Made by a program: the position numbers and the translations under genes. 64,000 bases of DNA, from assembly GCA_027492275.1 (NCBI GenBank), contig JAPUFC010000097.1, positions 229,314 to 293,313 of the forward strand, written 5' to 3'. The notes under the pieces were generated by a model. It was not told where the DNA came from, ran no database searches, and saw only the letters and a program-made list of their open reading frames with translations. This DNA is from Mesorhizobium sp. (GTDB lineage: Bacteria; Pseudomonadota; Alphaproteobacteria; Rhizobiales; Rhizobiaceae). Below, piece by piece: positions 40,012-48,165 of this stretch (position 1 is the first letter of the stretch; every line of letters starts with the position of its first letter).

Positions 40012-40293
40012 ATGCTCAACAGCGAAACAGCAAGCATCGCCGAGGTCGCATCCGCGCTCGGCCGCTCGGAAGGCTGGCTGCGCCGCCACTGGCTGCGCCT
40101 GCATCAGCGCGACGGTTTTCCGCGCAAGATCTCGGCCGGCTGGGTTTGGCCGCGCCGGGCCGTGGAAGTGTGGCTGCGTTCGGGAGGGGCGGCCGCGCCC
40201 CTGCCGGTGCCCGCAAACGACATCGCCGGCGCGTTCGACCCCATCGCCGCCGCCAACCAGGCCCTCCGCGGCCGCTACGGAGCCCCTCAATGA
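40012..40293 (+). CDS. AlpA/excisionase-like DNA-binding protein
   Basis: The 93-aa product has a winged-helix-like pattern EVASALGRSEGWLRRHWLRL followed by GFPRKI and VWPRRAVEVWL, similar to AlpA or MerR-type small DNA-binding proteins and excisionases. It is the first gene of the rightward operon that runs towards the integrase and starts just after an operator. An excisionase or a transcription activator are both possible. Confidence 0.6.
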   Translation: MLNSETASIAEVASALGRSEGWLRRHWLRLHQRDGFPRKISAGWVWPRRAVEVWLRSGGAAAPLPVPANDIAGAFDPIAAANQALRGRYGAPQ

Positions 40294-40664
40294 ACAAGCA
40301 GGCAGAGCCGGAAGCCGCTTTCGGCGACATCAACGACCCGACGATTCTGACCGATGCTCTGACTTCGCGGAACCCGATCGCGCGCATGACCGGCCGGGGT
40401 GTGGCCAGTGGCTGGCCCGATACGCTTCGCGCGTGGATCGAGGCCGAGCTGAATGCGCCGAAAAGCGAACCGTCCGACGTCCTCTATGCCCTTGCCAGAT
40501 TGCAGGTGCAGATCTTCGCTTCGGTTGCCGCGCAGCTCGGGCCGGCGGACGTCATGGCGGATATCGTGAAGCTCTATCAGGCAGTCGTCGCCAAGGAGAT
40601 GCCTGTTCACGCCGCCCGTTGTGCGCAAGCCATGGCGGAGATCAGGCAGAGGGGCCGGGCATGA
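40290..40664 (+). CDS. Hypothetical phage protein
   Basis: The 124-aa product starts MNKQAEPEAAFGDINDPTIL; the ATG overlaps the preceding stop (ATGA). Helical, with WPDTLRAWIEAELNAPKSEP. No family recognised. Translationally coupled with the neighbours on both sides. Confidence 0.65.
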   Translation: MNKQAEPEAAFGDINDPTILTDALTSRNPIARMTGRGVASGWPDTLRAWIEAELNAPKSEPSDVLYALARLQVQIFASVAAQLGPADVMADIVKLYQAVVAKEMPVHAARCAQAMAEIRQRGRA

Positions 40665-40960
40665 CGGCTCTATCCTTCGTCTCCGACAGGCCCGCGCCTG
40701 GCATGGTCGACCCGCGCGAGCTGACGTCCAGCCAGCTTGCCGCGCTCCGCGTCGTCGCCACCTATCGCCTGTCCCGTGTCAAGGGCGGCTGGCGCTGCCC
40801 CGGCTCGCCGCTGGTCACGCTCGCCATGGCGCAGTTTCTCGGCTCGAGGCGGCTTGTGATGCGCCGCCTCGTCGCCGGCCGCGCCGCGCTGGACATCACC
40901 GGCGGCGGCCGCAACACGCTGGCCGTCGCCGACGTGCGCCGGGAGGCACGGCGTCAATGA
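40661..40960 (+). CDS. Small hypothetical phage protein
   Basis: The 99-aa product starts MTALSFVSDRPAPGMVDPRE. The middle (ALRVVATYRLSRVKGGWRCP) and the basic end (RRLVAGRAALDITGGGRNTL) suggest a DNA-binding role, but no motif is secure. Coupled by ATGA at both ends. Confidence 0.6.
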   Translation: MTALSFVSDRPAPGMVDPRELTSSQLAALRVVATYRLSRVKGGWRCPGSPLVTLAMAQFLGSRRLVMRRLVAGRAALDITGGGRNTLAVADVRREARRQ

Positions 40961-41100
40961 CCGCCGCCGCCATCCTCCTCCTCGGCGCGGCCAACGCGCT
41001 GTGTCTCGCCTTCGTCGTGCTGGCCGTCGACGCGGCCTGCGGCCTGCGCCAGCCGGAGCCGGCCGGCTTCGGCGTCGTCCTGCCGGGAGGCCGGCTTTGA
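40957..41100 (+). CDS. Tiny membrane protein
   Basis: 47 aa: MTAAAILLLGAANALCLAFV starts a hydrophobic segment, followed by a short polar tail. Its ATG overlaps the preceding stop (ATGA) and its stop overlaps a TTG start of the next small frame. Confidence 0.45.
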   Translation: MTAAAILLLGAANALCLAFVVLAVDAACGLRQPEPAGFGVVLPGGRL

Positions 41101-41189
41101 CCGAGCTGTTCGTCTTCGCGCTCTACACCCTGCTGGTCGCCGGCGCGGGTGCGCTGATCGGCTGGCACCTGCGCGCCGGCCGGCGCTGA
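41097..41189 (+). CDS. Tiny 30-aa membrane peptide, TTG start
   Basis: TTG 41097 overlaps the previous stop (TTGA) and starts a frame coding LFVFALYTLLVAGAGALIGW with a basic end. Membrane-peptide composition and the coupling support it; the length alone would not. Confidence 0.35.
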   Translation: MTELFVFALYTLLVAGAGALIGWHLRAGRR

Positions 41190-41286
41190 ACCTCTCCCCC
41201 GGGCCGCGTCGCCCCCGAGGCGCGGCCACCCCAGGCGGGGCGGCTTTCGTATCGCGTCGCCGCCCCGCTTCTTTTTCGAGGATCGC

Positions 41287-41595
41287 ATGGGAAATGGCGT
41301 CGGCAACTACGCGGAAGACAGACACACGACCATGCGGGTCTACGATGCCATGCCTCCCCAGCTGCGCGAGGCGCACCGTAACGCGATCTTCTACATAGCC
41401 AGCGGCCCGAGCTTGAAGACGTGCCGGGAAGCCGGCGCACACGAGGCCATCGAGCAGATCATCCGCACAGACATGAACGCGGCCCGCAAGACCGCGAAGA
41501 AGCACTGGGGCAAGCAGGCCGAGGACTACCTCGCCGTCCAGCGGCCGCGCCGCCGGCGCGACTGGCTGGACAAGCCGCCCCGCTCGAAACTTTGA
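41287..41595 (+). CDS. Hypothetical phage protein near integrase
   Basis: The 102-aa product starts MGNGVGNYAEDRHTTMRVYD and has a basic C terminus (QRPRRRRDWLDKPPRSKL). It lies 53 bp before the integrase. I recognise no established function. The gap before it (41190-41286) has a GC-rich segment with no clear gene. Confidence 0.6.
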   Translation: MGNGVGNYAEDRHTTMRVYDAMPPQLREAHRNAIFYIASGPSLKTCREAGAHEAIEQIIRTDMNAARKTAKKHWGKQAEDYLAVQRPRRRRDWLDKPPRSKL

Positions 41596-41648
41596 CATTT
41601 CACCGGCGGCGATTCATCGTCGCCCCATCCAGCAGGGAGAGCCGCCCC

Positions 41649-43019
41649 ATGCCGAAGAAATCGCCGCACCCCTATGTCGTCTGGCGCGAGGGTCGCCCGC
41701 GCTTCGTTCCCGACCAGCGCCTGCGCGCCGCCGGCCACAAGGGCAGGGATCTTCGTCACGAAGATGGCCGCTGGTACAGCCGCGGCGAGGCCGTCGACTG
41801 GTCGGAGGCCTTCGTCGGCCGGCTGGCCGAGGCGAAGCGCAAGGCGGCGGTGCCGGAGCGCCGCGTGGTCAAGAAGCCGGCACCCGCCGCGCCGCGCCGC
41901 TACGCGGCCCGGCCGGCCGGCCCGGTCAGCCTCGAGCAACTGTTCGAGGACTGGTATCGCACCCCGAAATTCCAGCTTCCGAAGGAGCCGGCGCAGCTGC
42001 GCCGCCTCGTCGCCGCCCGCGCGGTCTACGCGCCCAACACCATCAGGCACTACCGCAACAAGGCCGACGTGCTGGCCGAGTTCGACCCCTCGCTGTGGGC
42101 GTCGCCGGCCGACGCGCTCGACCAGCCGATCGTCTTCGGCCTCTATGAGGCGCTGGTTGTGGAACGCGGCATGGCCACGGCGCGCGCCGTCGTCGCCGTC
42201 CTGTCCGTCTGCCTCGCCTGGGGCAAGAAGCGCGGCCGCATCGAGTTCAAGGCCAACAAGGGCGTCAACCCGGCGCGCGAGCTCGGCATGGTCACGCCGC
42301 CGCCGCGCATCCGCTTCGCCACGCGGCCGGAGATCAACGCCCTGGTGGCGGCCGCCGACGCGCTCGGCCGGCCGGAGATCGGCGACATGGTGCTGCTCGG
42401 CCTGTGGACCGGCCAGCGCCAGTCCGACCGCCTCGAGCTGGAAGACTTCGGCCTGTTCAAGAAGCGCCGGCGATTCGTCCAGGGCAAGACCAACGCCCGC
42501 GTCGATATCCTCGAAGCGCCCGAGCTCGAGCGCCGGCTCAAGGCCTCGGCCGAACGCCGCAAGGCCGCCAAGGCGGAAGCGCTTCTGGCCGCCCCGGCGC
42601 AGGAGCGCGACAAGGTGGAAAAGCGCTTCCGCCGCGTCATCCTCAACGAGCGCATCGATTCGCGCTACGAAAAGTGCTTCTGGCAGCCCTACACGCGCAT
42701 GCACTACAGCCACGAGTTCGGCGAAATCCGCGCCGCCGCCGTCAAGGGCATCGAGAACGGAAAAGGAGGCTGGAAGGTCAAGCCGTGCCCCTCGCTGGCC
42801 GACTTCCACGAAGCCGACCTGCGCGACACGGCGGTGACATGGATGGCGCTGGCCGACGCCACCATCCCGCAGATCATCGCCGTCACCGGCCATACGGCGC
42901 AAAGCGCCAACACCATCCTGAAACACTACCTCGCCAGCCATCCCGAAATGGCCGACGAGGCAATCGGCAAGATGATCGCCTGGTACGACGCGGACGGCGA
43001 AACGGAGATGGGGCTATGA
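41649..43019 (+). CDS. Tyrosine-family integrase
   Basis: The 456-aa product has an N-terminal DNA-binding part and a catalytic half. The first catalytic Arg lies in LWTGQRQSDRLELEDF, a Lys-rich segment follows, the HxxR box in HEADLRDTAVTWMALADATI, the GH of TGHTAQSANTIL, and the nucleophilic Tyr in KHYLASHPEM near the C terminus. It catalyses recombination between attP and the tRNA-Lys attB. Location about 1.1 kb from attR is normal. Its 3' end carries the first of three near-identical sequences that include the next gene's ribosome-binding site and start. Confidence 0.92.
   Translation: MPKKSPHPYVVWREGRPRFVPDQRLRAAGHKGRDLRHEDGRWYSRGEAVDWSEAFVGRLAEAKRKAAVPERRVVKKPAPAAPRRYAARPAGPVSLEQLFEDWYRTPKFQLPKEPAQLRRLVAARAVYAPNTIRHYRNKADVLAEFDPSLWASPADALDQPIVFGLYEALVVERGMATARAVVAVLSVCLAWGKKRGRIEFKANKGVNPARELGMVTPPPRIRFATRPEINALVAAADALGRPEIGDMVLLGLWTGQRQSDRLELEDFGLFKKRRRFVQGKTNARVDILEAPELERRLKASAERRKAAKAEALLAAPAQERDKVEKRFRRVILNERIDSRYEKCFWQPYTRMHYSHEFGEIRAAAVKGIENGKGGWKVKPCPSLADFHEADLRDTAVTWMALADATIPQIIAVTGHTAQSANTILKHYLASHPEMADEAIGKMIAWYDADGETEMGL
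42996..43019 (+). repeat. Start-site repeat, copy 1 (integrase end)
   Basis: 24 bp identical to 43230-43253 and nearly identical to 43530-43552. It contains GGAGATGGGG and ends in the overlapping ATGA that stops the integrase and starts the next gene. Confidence 0.8.
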
Positions 43020-43201
43020 AAAGCGTGATTGCCGCCGGCTTGATCTACGGCGGACTGGCTGCCGGGCTGTTGGCCATGCCTGCGACTGCAGCCAGCATGT
43101 TCTTCGATAGCAGCTTGATCGGCTGGGCCGCTGTGTGGCTCACCGCTATAGGCGCGCCGTCCTGCTTGGCGGGCATCGTCCTGGCCGATCTAAGCTGGTG
43201 A
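43016..43201 (+). CDS. Small membrane protein
   Basis: The 61-aa product has two hydrophobic segments (VIAAGLIYGGLAAGLLAMPA and IGWAAVWLTAIGAPSCLAGI). The ATG overlaps the integrase stop and is served by the GGAGATGGGG repeat. Function unknown. Confidence 0.6.
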   Translation: MKSVIAAGLIYGGLAAGLLAMPATAASMFFDSSLIGWAAVWLTAIGAPSCLAGIVLADLSW

Positions 43202-43229
43202 TGGTGACATCATCTCGCTGGTACAACTC

Positions 43230-43253
43230 GGCGAAACGGAGATGGGGCTATGA
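43230..43253 (+). repeat. Start-site repeat, copy 2
   Basis: Same 24 bp as copy 1. The CTGGTAC before it also matches the integrase end with a 6-bp deletion, so it looks like a duplication of the integrase 3' end. It supplies the ribosome-binding site and ATG of the next gene. Confidence 0.8.
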
Positions 43254-43552
43254 GCCGCACCTACCCGGGAAAGTACATCCTCCGAGCCATTAACGGGCTT
43301 CAAACCGCTATAGCCCAAGGGCGTATCAGGGCCATGGAAGACCACATGGAAATCGACCGGCGGTATCGATATGGCTCCGACGAGCTGCGCCGCTCGCTGC
43401 ATGCAGAGCGTGCCCTCCGCTTCGATCGTGAATACGAATCCATGCAGCGCGAACTGGATTGGCTGATATCGAAACTGGCGGGCGCCCGTGGGTTGGAACC
43501 GCCCGAACCGATCGTGGTGCCCGCCGGCAGCGAAACGGAGATGGGGTTGTGA
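43250..43552 (+). CDS. Hypothetical phage protein
   Basis: The 100-aa product starts MSRTYPGKYILRAINGLQTA and is charged and helical (RRSLHAERALRFDREYESMQ). It ends with SETEMGL, the same seven-residue ending type as the integrase (GETEMGL), because both end in the repeated start-site sequence. Function unknown. Confidence 0.6.
   Translation: MSRTYPGKYILRAINGLQTAIAQGRIRAMEDHMEIDRRYRYGSDELRRSLHAERALRFDREYESMQRELDWLISKLAGARGLEPPEPIVVPAGSETEMGL
43530..43552 (+). repeat. Start-site repeat, copy 3
   Basis: Differs from copies 1 and 2 by CTATGA to TTGTGA at the end, so the next gene starts with GTG (GTGA overlap). Confidence 0.8.
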
Positions 43553-43806
43553 CGCCAGAACGGGAAAAGCTAATTCGACGGCACTGGCGGCAGGCGGCGC
43601 GTACCTGGTCCAGCACCAGCGATTACATCCGCGTTCCGATCGAGCGGTCGATGTCGGAGAGCGTCGGCCCGCTGGACGCGCCCATCCCGGTCGACTTCTC
43701 GATCGACGTGCTGGAGTTTCGGCGAGAACCCTGCACGTTGGAGGACGGCCGCTTTGGCGAGCAGGTCGTTTGCGAAGGGCTGGTGGTGGCGCGCTGGCCT
43801 AGATAG
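43549..43806 (+). CDS. Hypothetical phage protein, GTG start
   Basis: The 85-aa product (TPEREKLIRRHWRQAARTWS after the start) has a charged N terminus and ends GLVVARWPR. The GTG overlaps the previous stop and has the repeated GGAGATGGGG in front of it. Convergent with a small membrane-protein gene, overlapping it by 8 bp. Confidence 0.55.
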   Translation: MTPEREKLIRRHWRQAARTWSSTSDYIRVPIERSMSESVGPLDAPIPVDFSIDVLEFRREPCTLEDGRFGEQVVCEGLVVARWPR

Positions 43807-43960
43807 CCGGCGGCATCGTTAGGCCGTAGGCAACTGACAGCAGCACGAATACGGCGACGTATACGTTGCCGGTGATCTTCTTCAAAATCGCGAGATAAAA
43901 GCCTGCCGCCATCCAGATCAGGACGGCGACTAGAATCAACTCGTGCCACATCACAACCAT
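43799..43960 (-). CDS. Small membrane protein at the right prophage end
   Basis: 53 aa from ATG 43960: WHELILVAVLIWMAAGFYLA then VYVAVFVLLSVAYGLTM. The longer frame to 44074 (GTG) reads through the repeated integrase arm-like sites and is unlikely. Function unknown; possible superinfection or stability role. Confidence 0.4.
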   Translation of the reverse strand: MVVMWHELILVAVLIWMAAGFYLAILKKITGNVYVAVFVLLSVAYGLTMPPAI

Positions 43961-44020
43961 GGGAAAAGTCTGCCACGGCGGACGCAGTAAGGCGATTCGG
44001 AACAAACCCGGAAACCAGCC

Positions 44021-44074
44021 GTGAGAGAAGATCAATTCCGCCCACGCTTCTCTCACAAGCGTGTTTTCTCTCAC
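44021..44074. promoter_or_regulatory. Candidate integrase arm-type sites next to attR
   Basis: GTGAGAGAAG (44021-44030) is an inverted copy of CTTCTCTCAC (44047-44056), and TTCTCTCAC recurs at 44066-44074. TCTCTCACA is also found next to attL at 4166-4174. Repeated short sites at both ends of a lambda-type prophage suggest integrase arm binding. Confidence 0.5.
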
Positions 44075-44136
44075 AGGTTCACGCCATGTTCCCTATGCGC
44101 ATGAAACTCCGAGGTCTGCGGTTCAAGGGATTTGTC

Positions 44137-44184
44137 GATGGTGAGCCGGGAGGGGATCGAACCCTCGACCACATGATTAAAAGT
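44137..44184. repeat. attR, 48-bp attachment core
   Basis: Identical to attL. The phage copy replaces the 3' half of the tRNA-Lys gene, so the gene on the right stays intact. Confidence 0.95.
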
Positions 44185-44213
44185 CACGTGCTCTACCGCT
44201 GAGCTACCGGCCC
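44139..44213 (-). tRNA. tRNA-Lys(TTT)
   Basis: The 75-nt minus-strand sequence folds as a cloverleaf: acceptor GGGCCGG/CCGGCTC with one G-T pair, anticodon stem CGTGA/TCATG, loop CTTTTAA with anticodon TTT, and T-stem GAGGG/CCCTC with loop TTCGATC. The CCA is encoded. The 3' 46 nt come from the phage attachment core. Confidence 0.95.
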
Positions 44214-44372
44214 GCCGGGGCGGCGTTGGGTCTATCGTCCTATGCTCATGGCCGTCAACCGAAAAGGCGGCGCTCGTTCGCCGCCGGCGCGCCGCGATGG
44301 ATTTCGCGCGGTTTTTCCCTCGTTCATCCCGAGTTCATGAGGGTTGCGCGATGAAGGCGATGCCTCCGGCCT

Positions 44373-44397
44373 GGAACAAACATGCAACCGGGTCGTT
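44373..44397 (+). promoter_or_regulatory. EcfG-type general-stress promoter
   Basis: GGAAC (44373-44377), 16 bases, then CGTT (44394-44397), the consensus of the alphaproteobacterial sigma EcfG promoter. It lies 44 bp before the BA14K start codon. Confidence 0.7.
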
Positions 44398-44441
44398 TGG
44401 AGGCCAAAGGGACAACGAGGACACCCAACGGAGTGCAACCC

Positions 44442-44999
44442 ATGAGAAAGATTCTATCGACACTGTTCGCGAGCGCGCTGACGGCGTCTTTTGCCGTCTC
44501 CAGCGTCGTGCCGCTCAACGCCGCGCCTCTGGTCGTGCCGGAGGCGCGTATCGCGGCCCCCGCCGCTCAGCCGGACGTCGTCCAGATTCAGGATCGCGGC
44601 GACATGCGTTGGATGCGCAAGATGGGTCCGCGTCACGGCAATTCCGGGCCGCGTCCGGTGATTCGCGACAGCCGCCGCGGCGACATGAAGCGCGTCGTTC
44701 GCCGCGATTTCGACCGTCGGCATTTCCAGCACAGGGGCGACTACGCCTGGTACAAGGGCCATCGCGGCTATCGGAATTATCGACCCGGCTATCGCGAATA
44801 CAACGGCTTCTGGTTCCCCGCCGCTGCCTTCGTGGCCGGAGCCATCATCAGCGGCGCGATAGCCAACCAGCCGCGCGCCGCCTACGGCAACTCGCACGTC
44901 CAGTGGTGCTACGACCGGTATCGCTCGTACCGCGCCTCCGACAACACGTTCCAGCCCTATAACGGGCCGCGCCAGCAGTGCTATTCGCCCTACAGCTGA
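44442..44999 (+). CDS. BA14K-family exported protein
   Basis: The 185-aa product starts [20 protein letters not shown] with a Sec signal peptide. The mature part is Arg/Gly/Tyr-rich ([20 protein letters not shown]), has a hydrophobic segment ([19 protein letters not shown]), and ends with the BA14K motif [34 protein letters not shown]14K proteins of Brucella and rhizobia are immunoreactive, lectin-like and stress-linked. The ATG at 44442 is preceded by GGAG. An EcfG promoter is placed correctly upstream. Confidence 0.88.
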   Translation: MRKILSTLFASALTASFAVSSVVPLNAAPLVVPEARIAAPAAQPDVVQIQDRGDMRWMRKMGPRHGNSGPRPVIRDSRRGDMKRVVRRDFDRRHFQHRGDYAWYKGHRGYRNYRPGYREYNGFWFPAAAFVAGAIISGAIANQPRAAYGNSHVQWCYDRYRSYRASDNTFQPYNGPRQQCYSPYS

Positions 45000-45017
45000 G
45001 CGCGACATCCGCTTCGA

Positions 45018-45048
45018 AAGGCCCGCGATCCCGGTCGCGGGCCTTTTT
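45018..45048 (+). terminator. Intrinsic terminator between BA14K and glpK
   Basis: AAGGCCCGCGA (45018-45028) pairs with TCGCGGGCCTT (45035-45045), followed by a T-run. It serves the BA14K transcript and may also stop the convergent glp transcript. Confidence 0.9.
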
Positions 45049-46538
45049 CATGGGCTGAGCGTGCGCCGGACGGCGTCGCGCCAGCCTTTCAGCTTCGTGC
45101 GGCGCGTGCGGGAATCCATCGCCGGCTCGAAGCGGCGATCCAGCCGCCAGCTTTCGGAAAATCGTTCCCGCCCGGGCCACAACCCTGCGCCGGAGCCCGC
45201 CAGCCAGCCCGCGCCGAAGGCCGTGGTTTCAAGGATGCGCGGCCGATCGACCGGCGCGTCGAGAATGTCGGCGAGACGTTGCATGGTCCAGTCCGAAGCG
45301 ACCATGCCGCCGTCGACGCGCAGCACCGTGTCGCTCCCGCCCTTCCAGTCGCGCTTCATCGCCTGCAACAGGTCGTTCGTCTGGAAGGCGACCGATTCCA
45401 GCGCCGCCCGCGCGATTTCGGCCGGGCCGGTGTTGCGCGTCAGCCCGTAGAGCGCGCCGCGCGCCTGCGAATCCCAATGCGGCGCGCCGAGCCCGACGAA
45501 GGCCGGAACGAGATAGACATGCTGCCCCTCGTCCGCCTGCGCGGCCAGTTCGCCGCTGCGGTCGGCGCGGTCGATGATTCCGAGCCCGTCGCGCAGCCAT
45601 TGCACCGCGGCGCCGGCGATGAAGATCGACCCTTCCAGCGCATAGGTCGTGCGGCCCTGGAGCCGGTAGGCGATGGTGGTCAAAAGACGGCTGCGCGACG
45701 GAACGAAGGTCTCGCCCGTGTTCAGCACGGCGAAGCAGCCGGTGCCGTAGGTCGACTTCAGCATGCCGGGCGAAAAGCAGGCTTGCCCCATGGTGGCGGC
45801 CTGCTGGTCGCCGGCCATGCCGAGGATCGGGATGGATACGCCGAAAAGTGCCTTGTCGGTGACGCCGAACTCGGCGTCGCAATCGCGTATCGCGGGCAGA
45901 AGCTGGCGCGGCACGCGGAAGATGGAAAGGAGGTCCTCGTCCCAGCCGCCCTTGCGGATGTCGTGAAGCAGCGTGCGCGCGGCGTTGGTGGCGTCGGTGG
46001 CGTGGACCTTGCCGCCGGTGAGCCGCCACAGCAGGAAGCTGTCGATGGTGCCGGCCAGCAATTCGCCCCGCCCGGCGCGCCCGCGCGCGCCCTTCACATG
46101 GTCCAGAACCCAGGCGATCTTCGTAGCCGAGAAATAGGGATCGAGCAGCAGGCCGGTCCTGCCCGCGACCGTCCTTTCCAGACCGTCGCGCTTCAGCCGC
46201 GCGCAGGTGGCGGCCGTCCGGCGGTCCTGCCACACGATGGCGTTGTGGATCGGCTCTCCCGTCCGCCTGTCCCAGACCACCACCGTCTCGCGCTGGTTGG
46301 TGACGCCGATGGAAGCGATCCGCTCCGGCGTCAGGCCGGCGGCGGCGATCGCGCCCTTGACCGTTTCGACGACCGTGCGCCAGATCTCCCCGGGATCGTG
46401 CTCCACCCAGCCGGACGCCGGATAGTGCTGCGCGAACTCCCGTTGCGCCACGCCTGCGACGGCCATGTCGCGGGTGAAGACGATGGCGCGGCTGGAGGTG
46501 GTGCCCTGGTCTATGGCGAGGACGTGATCGGCGGCCAT
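45048..46538 (-). CDS. glpK: Glycerol kinase
   Basis: The 496-aa product has the FGGY-kinase layout: [20 protein letters not shown] at the N terminus with the first phosphate loop, and the [16 protein letters not shown] region. It also has [15 protein letters not shown] and the second FGGY-type segment [20 protein letters not shown]. It phosphorylates glycerol to glycerol-3-phosphate, the substrate of GlpD encoded just upstream. Its ATG shares a base with the glpD stop (TGATG). The last gene of the [12 protein letters not shown] unit. No glpF is seen nearby. Confidence 0.97.
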   Translation of the reverse strand: MAADHVLAIDQGTTSSRAIVFTRDMAVAGVAQREFAQHYPASGWVEHDPGEIWRTVVETVKGAIAAAGLTPERIASIGVTNQRETVVVWDRRTGEPIHNAIVWQDRRTAATCARLKRDGLERTVAGRTGLLLDPYFSATKIAWVLDHVKGARGRAGRGELLAGTIDSFLLWRLTGGKVHATDATNAARTLLHDIRKGGWDEDLLSIFRVPRQLLPAIRDCDAEFGVTDKALFGVSIPILGMAGDQQAATMGQACFSPGMLKSTYGTGCFAVLNTGETFVPSRSRLLTTIAYRLQGRTTYALEGSIFIAGAAVQWLRDGLGIIDRADRSGELAAQADEGQHVYLVPAFVGLGAPHWDSQARGALYGLTRNTGPAEIARAALESVAFQTNDLLQAMKRDWKGGSDTVLRVDGGMVASDWTMQRLADILDAPVDRPRILETTAFGAGWLAGSGAGLWPGRERFSESWRLDRRFEPAMDSRTRRTKLKGWRDAVRRTLSP

Positions 46539-48067
46539 CAGCGCGCGGCTCGCACGGCTTCTGACGGGGCGGCGGCGTCCAGCCATGCCTGCAGCGCGGC
46601 GGCTTCCGCCCCGGTCAGCCTGAACCCGAGCTTGGTGCGCCGCCAAAGGATGTCGTCGGCCGTCCGCGCCCATTCCCGCGCGACCAGATGGCGCACCTCC
46701 GCCTCGTGCAGATCCGCCCCGAAGCACCGGCCCAGATCGGCTTCCGAGCGGGCGGAGCCGAGGATGTCGCGCGCAACCGTTCCGTAAAGCCGCGTCAGCC
46801 GGCGCGCCAGCGGCGCGCGCAGAAACGGATAGGCCGCGCGCAGCGCCGCGACCTGCGCGTCGAGGCCCGTCGCCGGGAAATCGCCGCCGGGCAAGGGCGC
46901 GGTCTTCGTCCATGCCGCGCCCCTGCGGCCGAGATGGCCCTCGATCTTGTCCAGCATCGCCTCCGCCAGCCGGCGATAGGTGGTGATCTTGCCGCCCACC
47001 ACGTTGAGCAGCGGCGCCTCGCCGTCCGGCGCGTCGGTGGTCAGCACGTAGTCGCGCGTCGCCTCCTGCGCCTTGGACGCGCCGTCGTCATAGAGCGGGC
47101 GCACGCCGCTGTAGGTCCGCACCACGTCGCCCGGCAGCACGGGCGTCGAAAAGTACTCGCTCGCCGCGCCGCAGAGATAGGCGATCTCCTCCTGCGTGAT
47201 GCGCGCCTCGCGCGGGTCGCCGGAAAAGTCGCGGTCGGTCGTGCCGATCAGGGTGAAGTCGTCCTCGTAGGGGATGGCGAAGAGGATGCGGCCGTCCCTG
47301 TTCTGGAAGAAATAGGCGCGCGGATCGTCGGACTTTCGCGGCACGACGATGTGGCTGCCCTGCACCAGCCGCACATTGTGCACCTCGCGGCGGCCGAGCG
47401 CGTCGGCCAGCACGCGGTCGATCCAAGGGCCGGCGGCGTTCACCAGCAGATGCGCCCTCACCTCTTCGACATGGCCGGACATCGCGTCCGTCACGCTCAC
47501 CACCCATTGCCGGCCTTCGCGGCAGGCGGCGGTCACGGCGGCGCGGGTGCGGATGACCGCGCCGCGGTCCTCCGCGTCGCGGGCGTTGAGGACCACGAGG
47601 CGGGCGTCGTCCACCCAGCCGTCCGAATATTCGAAGGCCTTGGTGAAACCCGGCTTCAAGGGCCTGCCGGCTGGGTCGGCGCGCATGTCGATCGTGCGCG
47701 TCGGCGGCAGCAGCCTGCGGCCGCCGATATGGTCGTAAAGGAAGAGGCCGAGCCTGATCAGCCAGGCCGGCCGAAGCCCCCTCGCCAGAGGCAGCACGAA
47801 GCGCATCGGGCGGATGATGTGCGGCGCGTTCCGCCACAGCACCTCGCGCTCCATCAGCGCCTCGCGTACCAGCCGGAACTCGTAGTGCTCCAGATAGCGC
47901 AGGCCGCCATGGATGAGTTTTGTGGAGGCCGACGACGTCGCGCCGGCAAGATCGTCCATCTCCGCCAGGAACACCGAAAAACCGCGCCCGGCCGCGTCGC
48001 GCGCGATGCCGCAGCCATTGATGCCGCCGCCGATGATGGCGATGTCGTGGACGGGTGACTGGCTCAA
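46538..48067 (-). CDS. glpD: Aerobic glycerol-3-phosphate dehydrogenase
   Basis: GlpD oxidises glycerol-3-phosphate to dihydroxyacetone phosphate and passes electrons to quinone at the inner membrane. The product (about 509 aa) begins with a dinucleotide-binding motif [20 protein letters not shown] and has [20 protein letters not shown], the FAD-linked family signature. It ends with an [20 protein letters not shown] segment. The start is probably TTG at 48067 (GGAAAACGGAAG upstream); a TTG 21 codons earlier is also possible. The AAAACGAA half-site at 48130-48137 near the promoter is likely bound by GlpR. Confidence 0.95.
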   Translation of the reverse strand: MSQSPVHDIAIIGGGINGCGIARDAAGRGFSVFLAEMDDLAGATSSASTKLIHGGLRYLEHYEFRLVREALMEREVLWRNAPHIIRPMRFVLPLARGLRPAWLIRLGLFLYDHIGGRRLLPPTRTIDMRADPAGRPLKPGFTKAFEYSDGWVDDARLVVLNARDAEDRGAVIRTRAAVTAACREGRQWVVSVTDAMSGHVEEVRAHLLVNAAGPWIDRVLADALGRREVHNVRLVQGSHIVVPRKSDDPRAYFFQNRDGRILFAIPYEDDFTLIGTTDRDFSGDPREARITQEEIAYLCGAASEYFSTPVLPGDVVRTYSGVRPLYDDGASKAQEATRDYVLTTDAPDGEAPLLNVVGGKITTYRRLAEAMLDKIEGHLGRRGAAWTKTAPLPGGDFPATGLDAQVAALRAAYPFLRAPLARRLTRLYGTVARDILGSARSEADLGRCFGADLHEAEVRHLVAREWARTADDILWRRTKLGFRLTGAEAAALQAWLDAAAPSEAVRAAR

Positions 48068-48165
48068 CGCGCTTCCGTTTTCCGGCCGCGGCGATTCCAG
48101 GCGCAGCCTGCGCGAATTATTTCGCGCCAAAAACGAATGTCAAAGGAAATCTGCCCGCGACAGAC

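Larger units (their letters stand above)
4069..44184. mobile_element. Complete podovirus-like prophage integrated in tRNA-Lys(TTT)
   Basis: The element is bounded by perfect 48-bp direct repeats (4069-4116 and 44137-44184) that correspond to the 3' part of a tRNA-Lys gene. A tyrosine recombinase gene lies next to attR. All expected modules are present: repressor/Cro pair, replication, small and large terminase, portal, scaffold, capsid, adaptor and nozzle, internal virion proteins, tailspike and lysis genes. No open reading frame in a core module looks broken, so the prophage may be functional. The tail genes are of the short-tailed (T7-like) type, but no single-subunit RNA polymerase or DNA polymerase is encoded. 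Confidence 0.95.

Noticed and set aside
43830-43838. GCAACTGAC on the plus strand near the right end
   Set aside because: Opposite orientation to the others and inside the small membrane-protein gene.
43961-44074. GTG-initiated N-terminal extension of the right-end membrane protein
   Set aside because: It reads through repeated integrase arm-like sites; the ATG at 43960 gives a compact two-helix protein.
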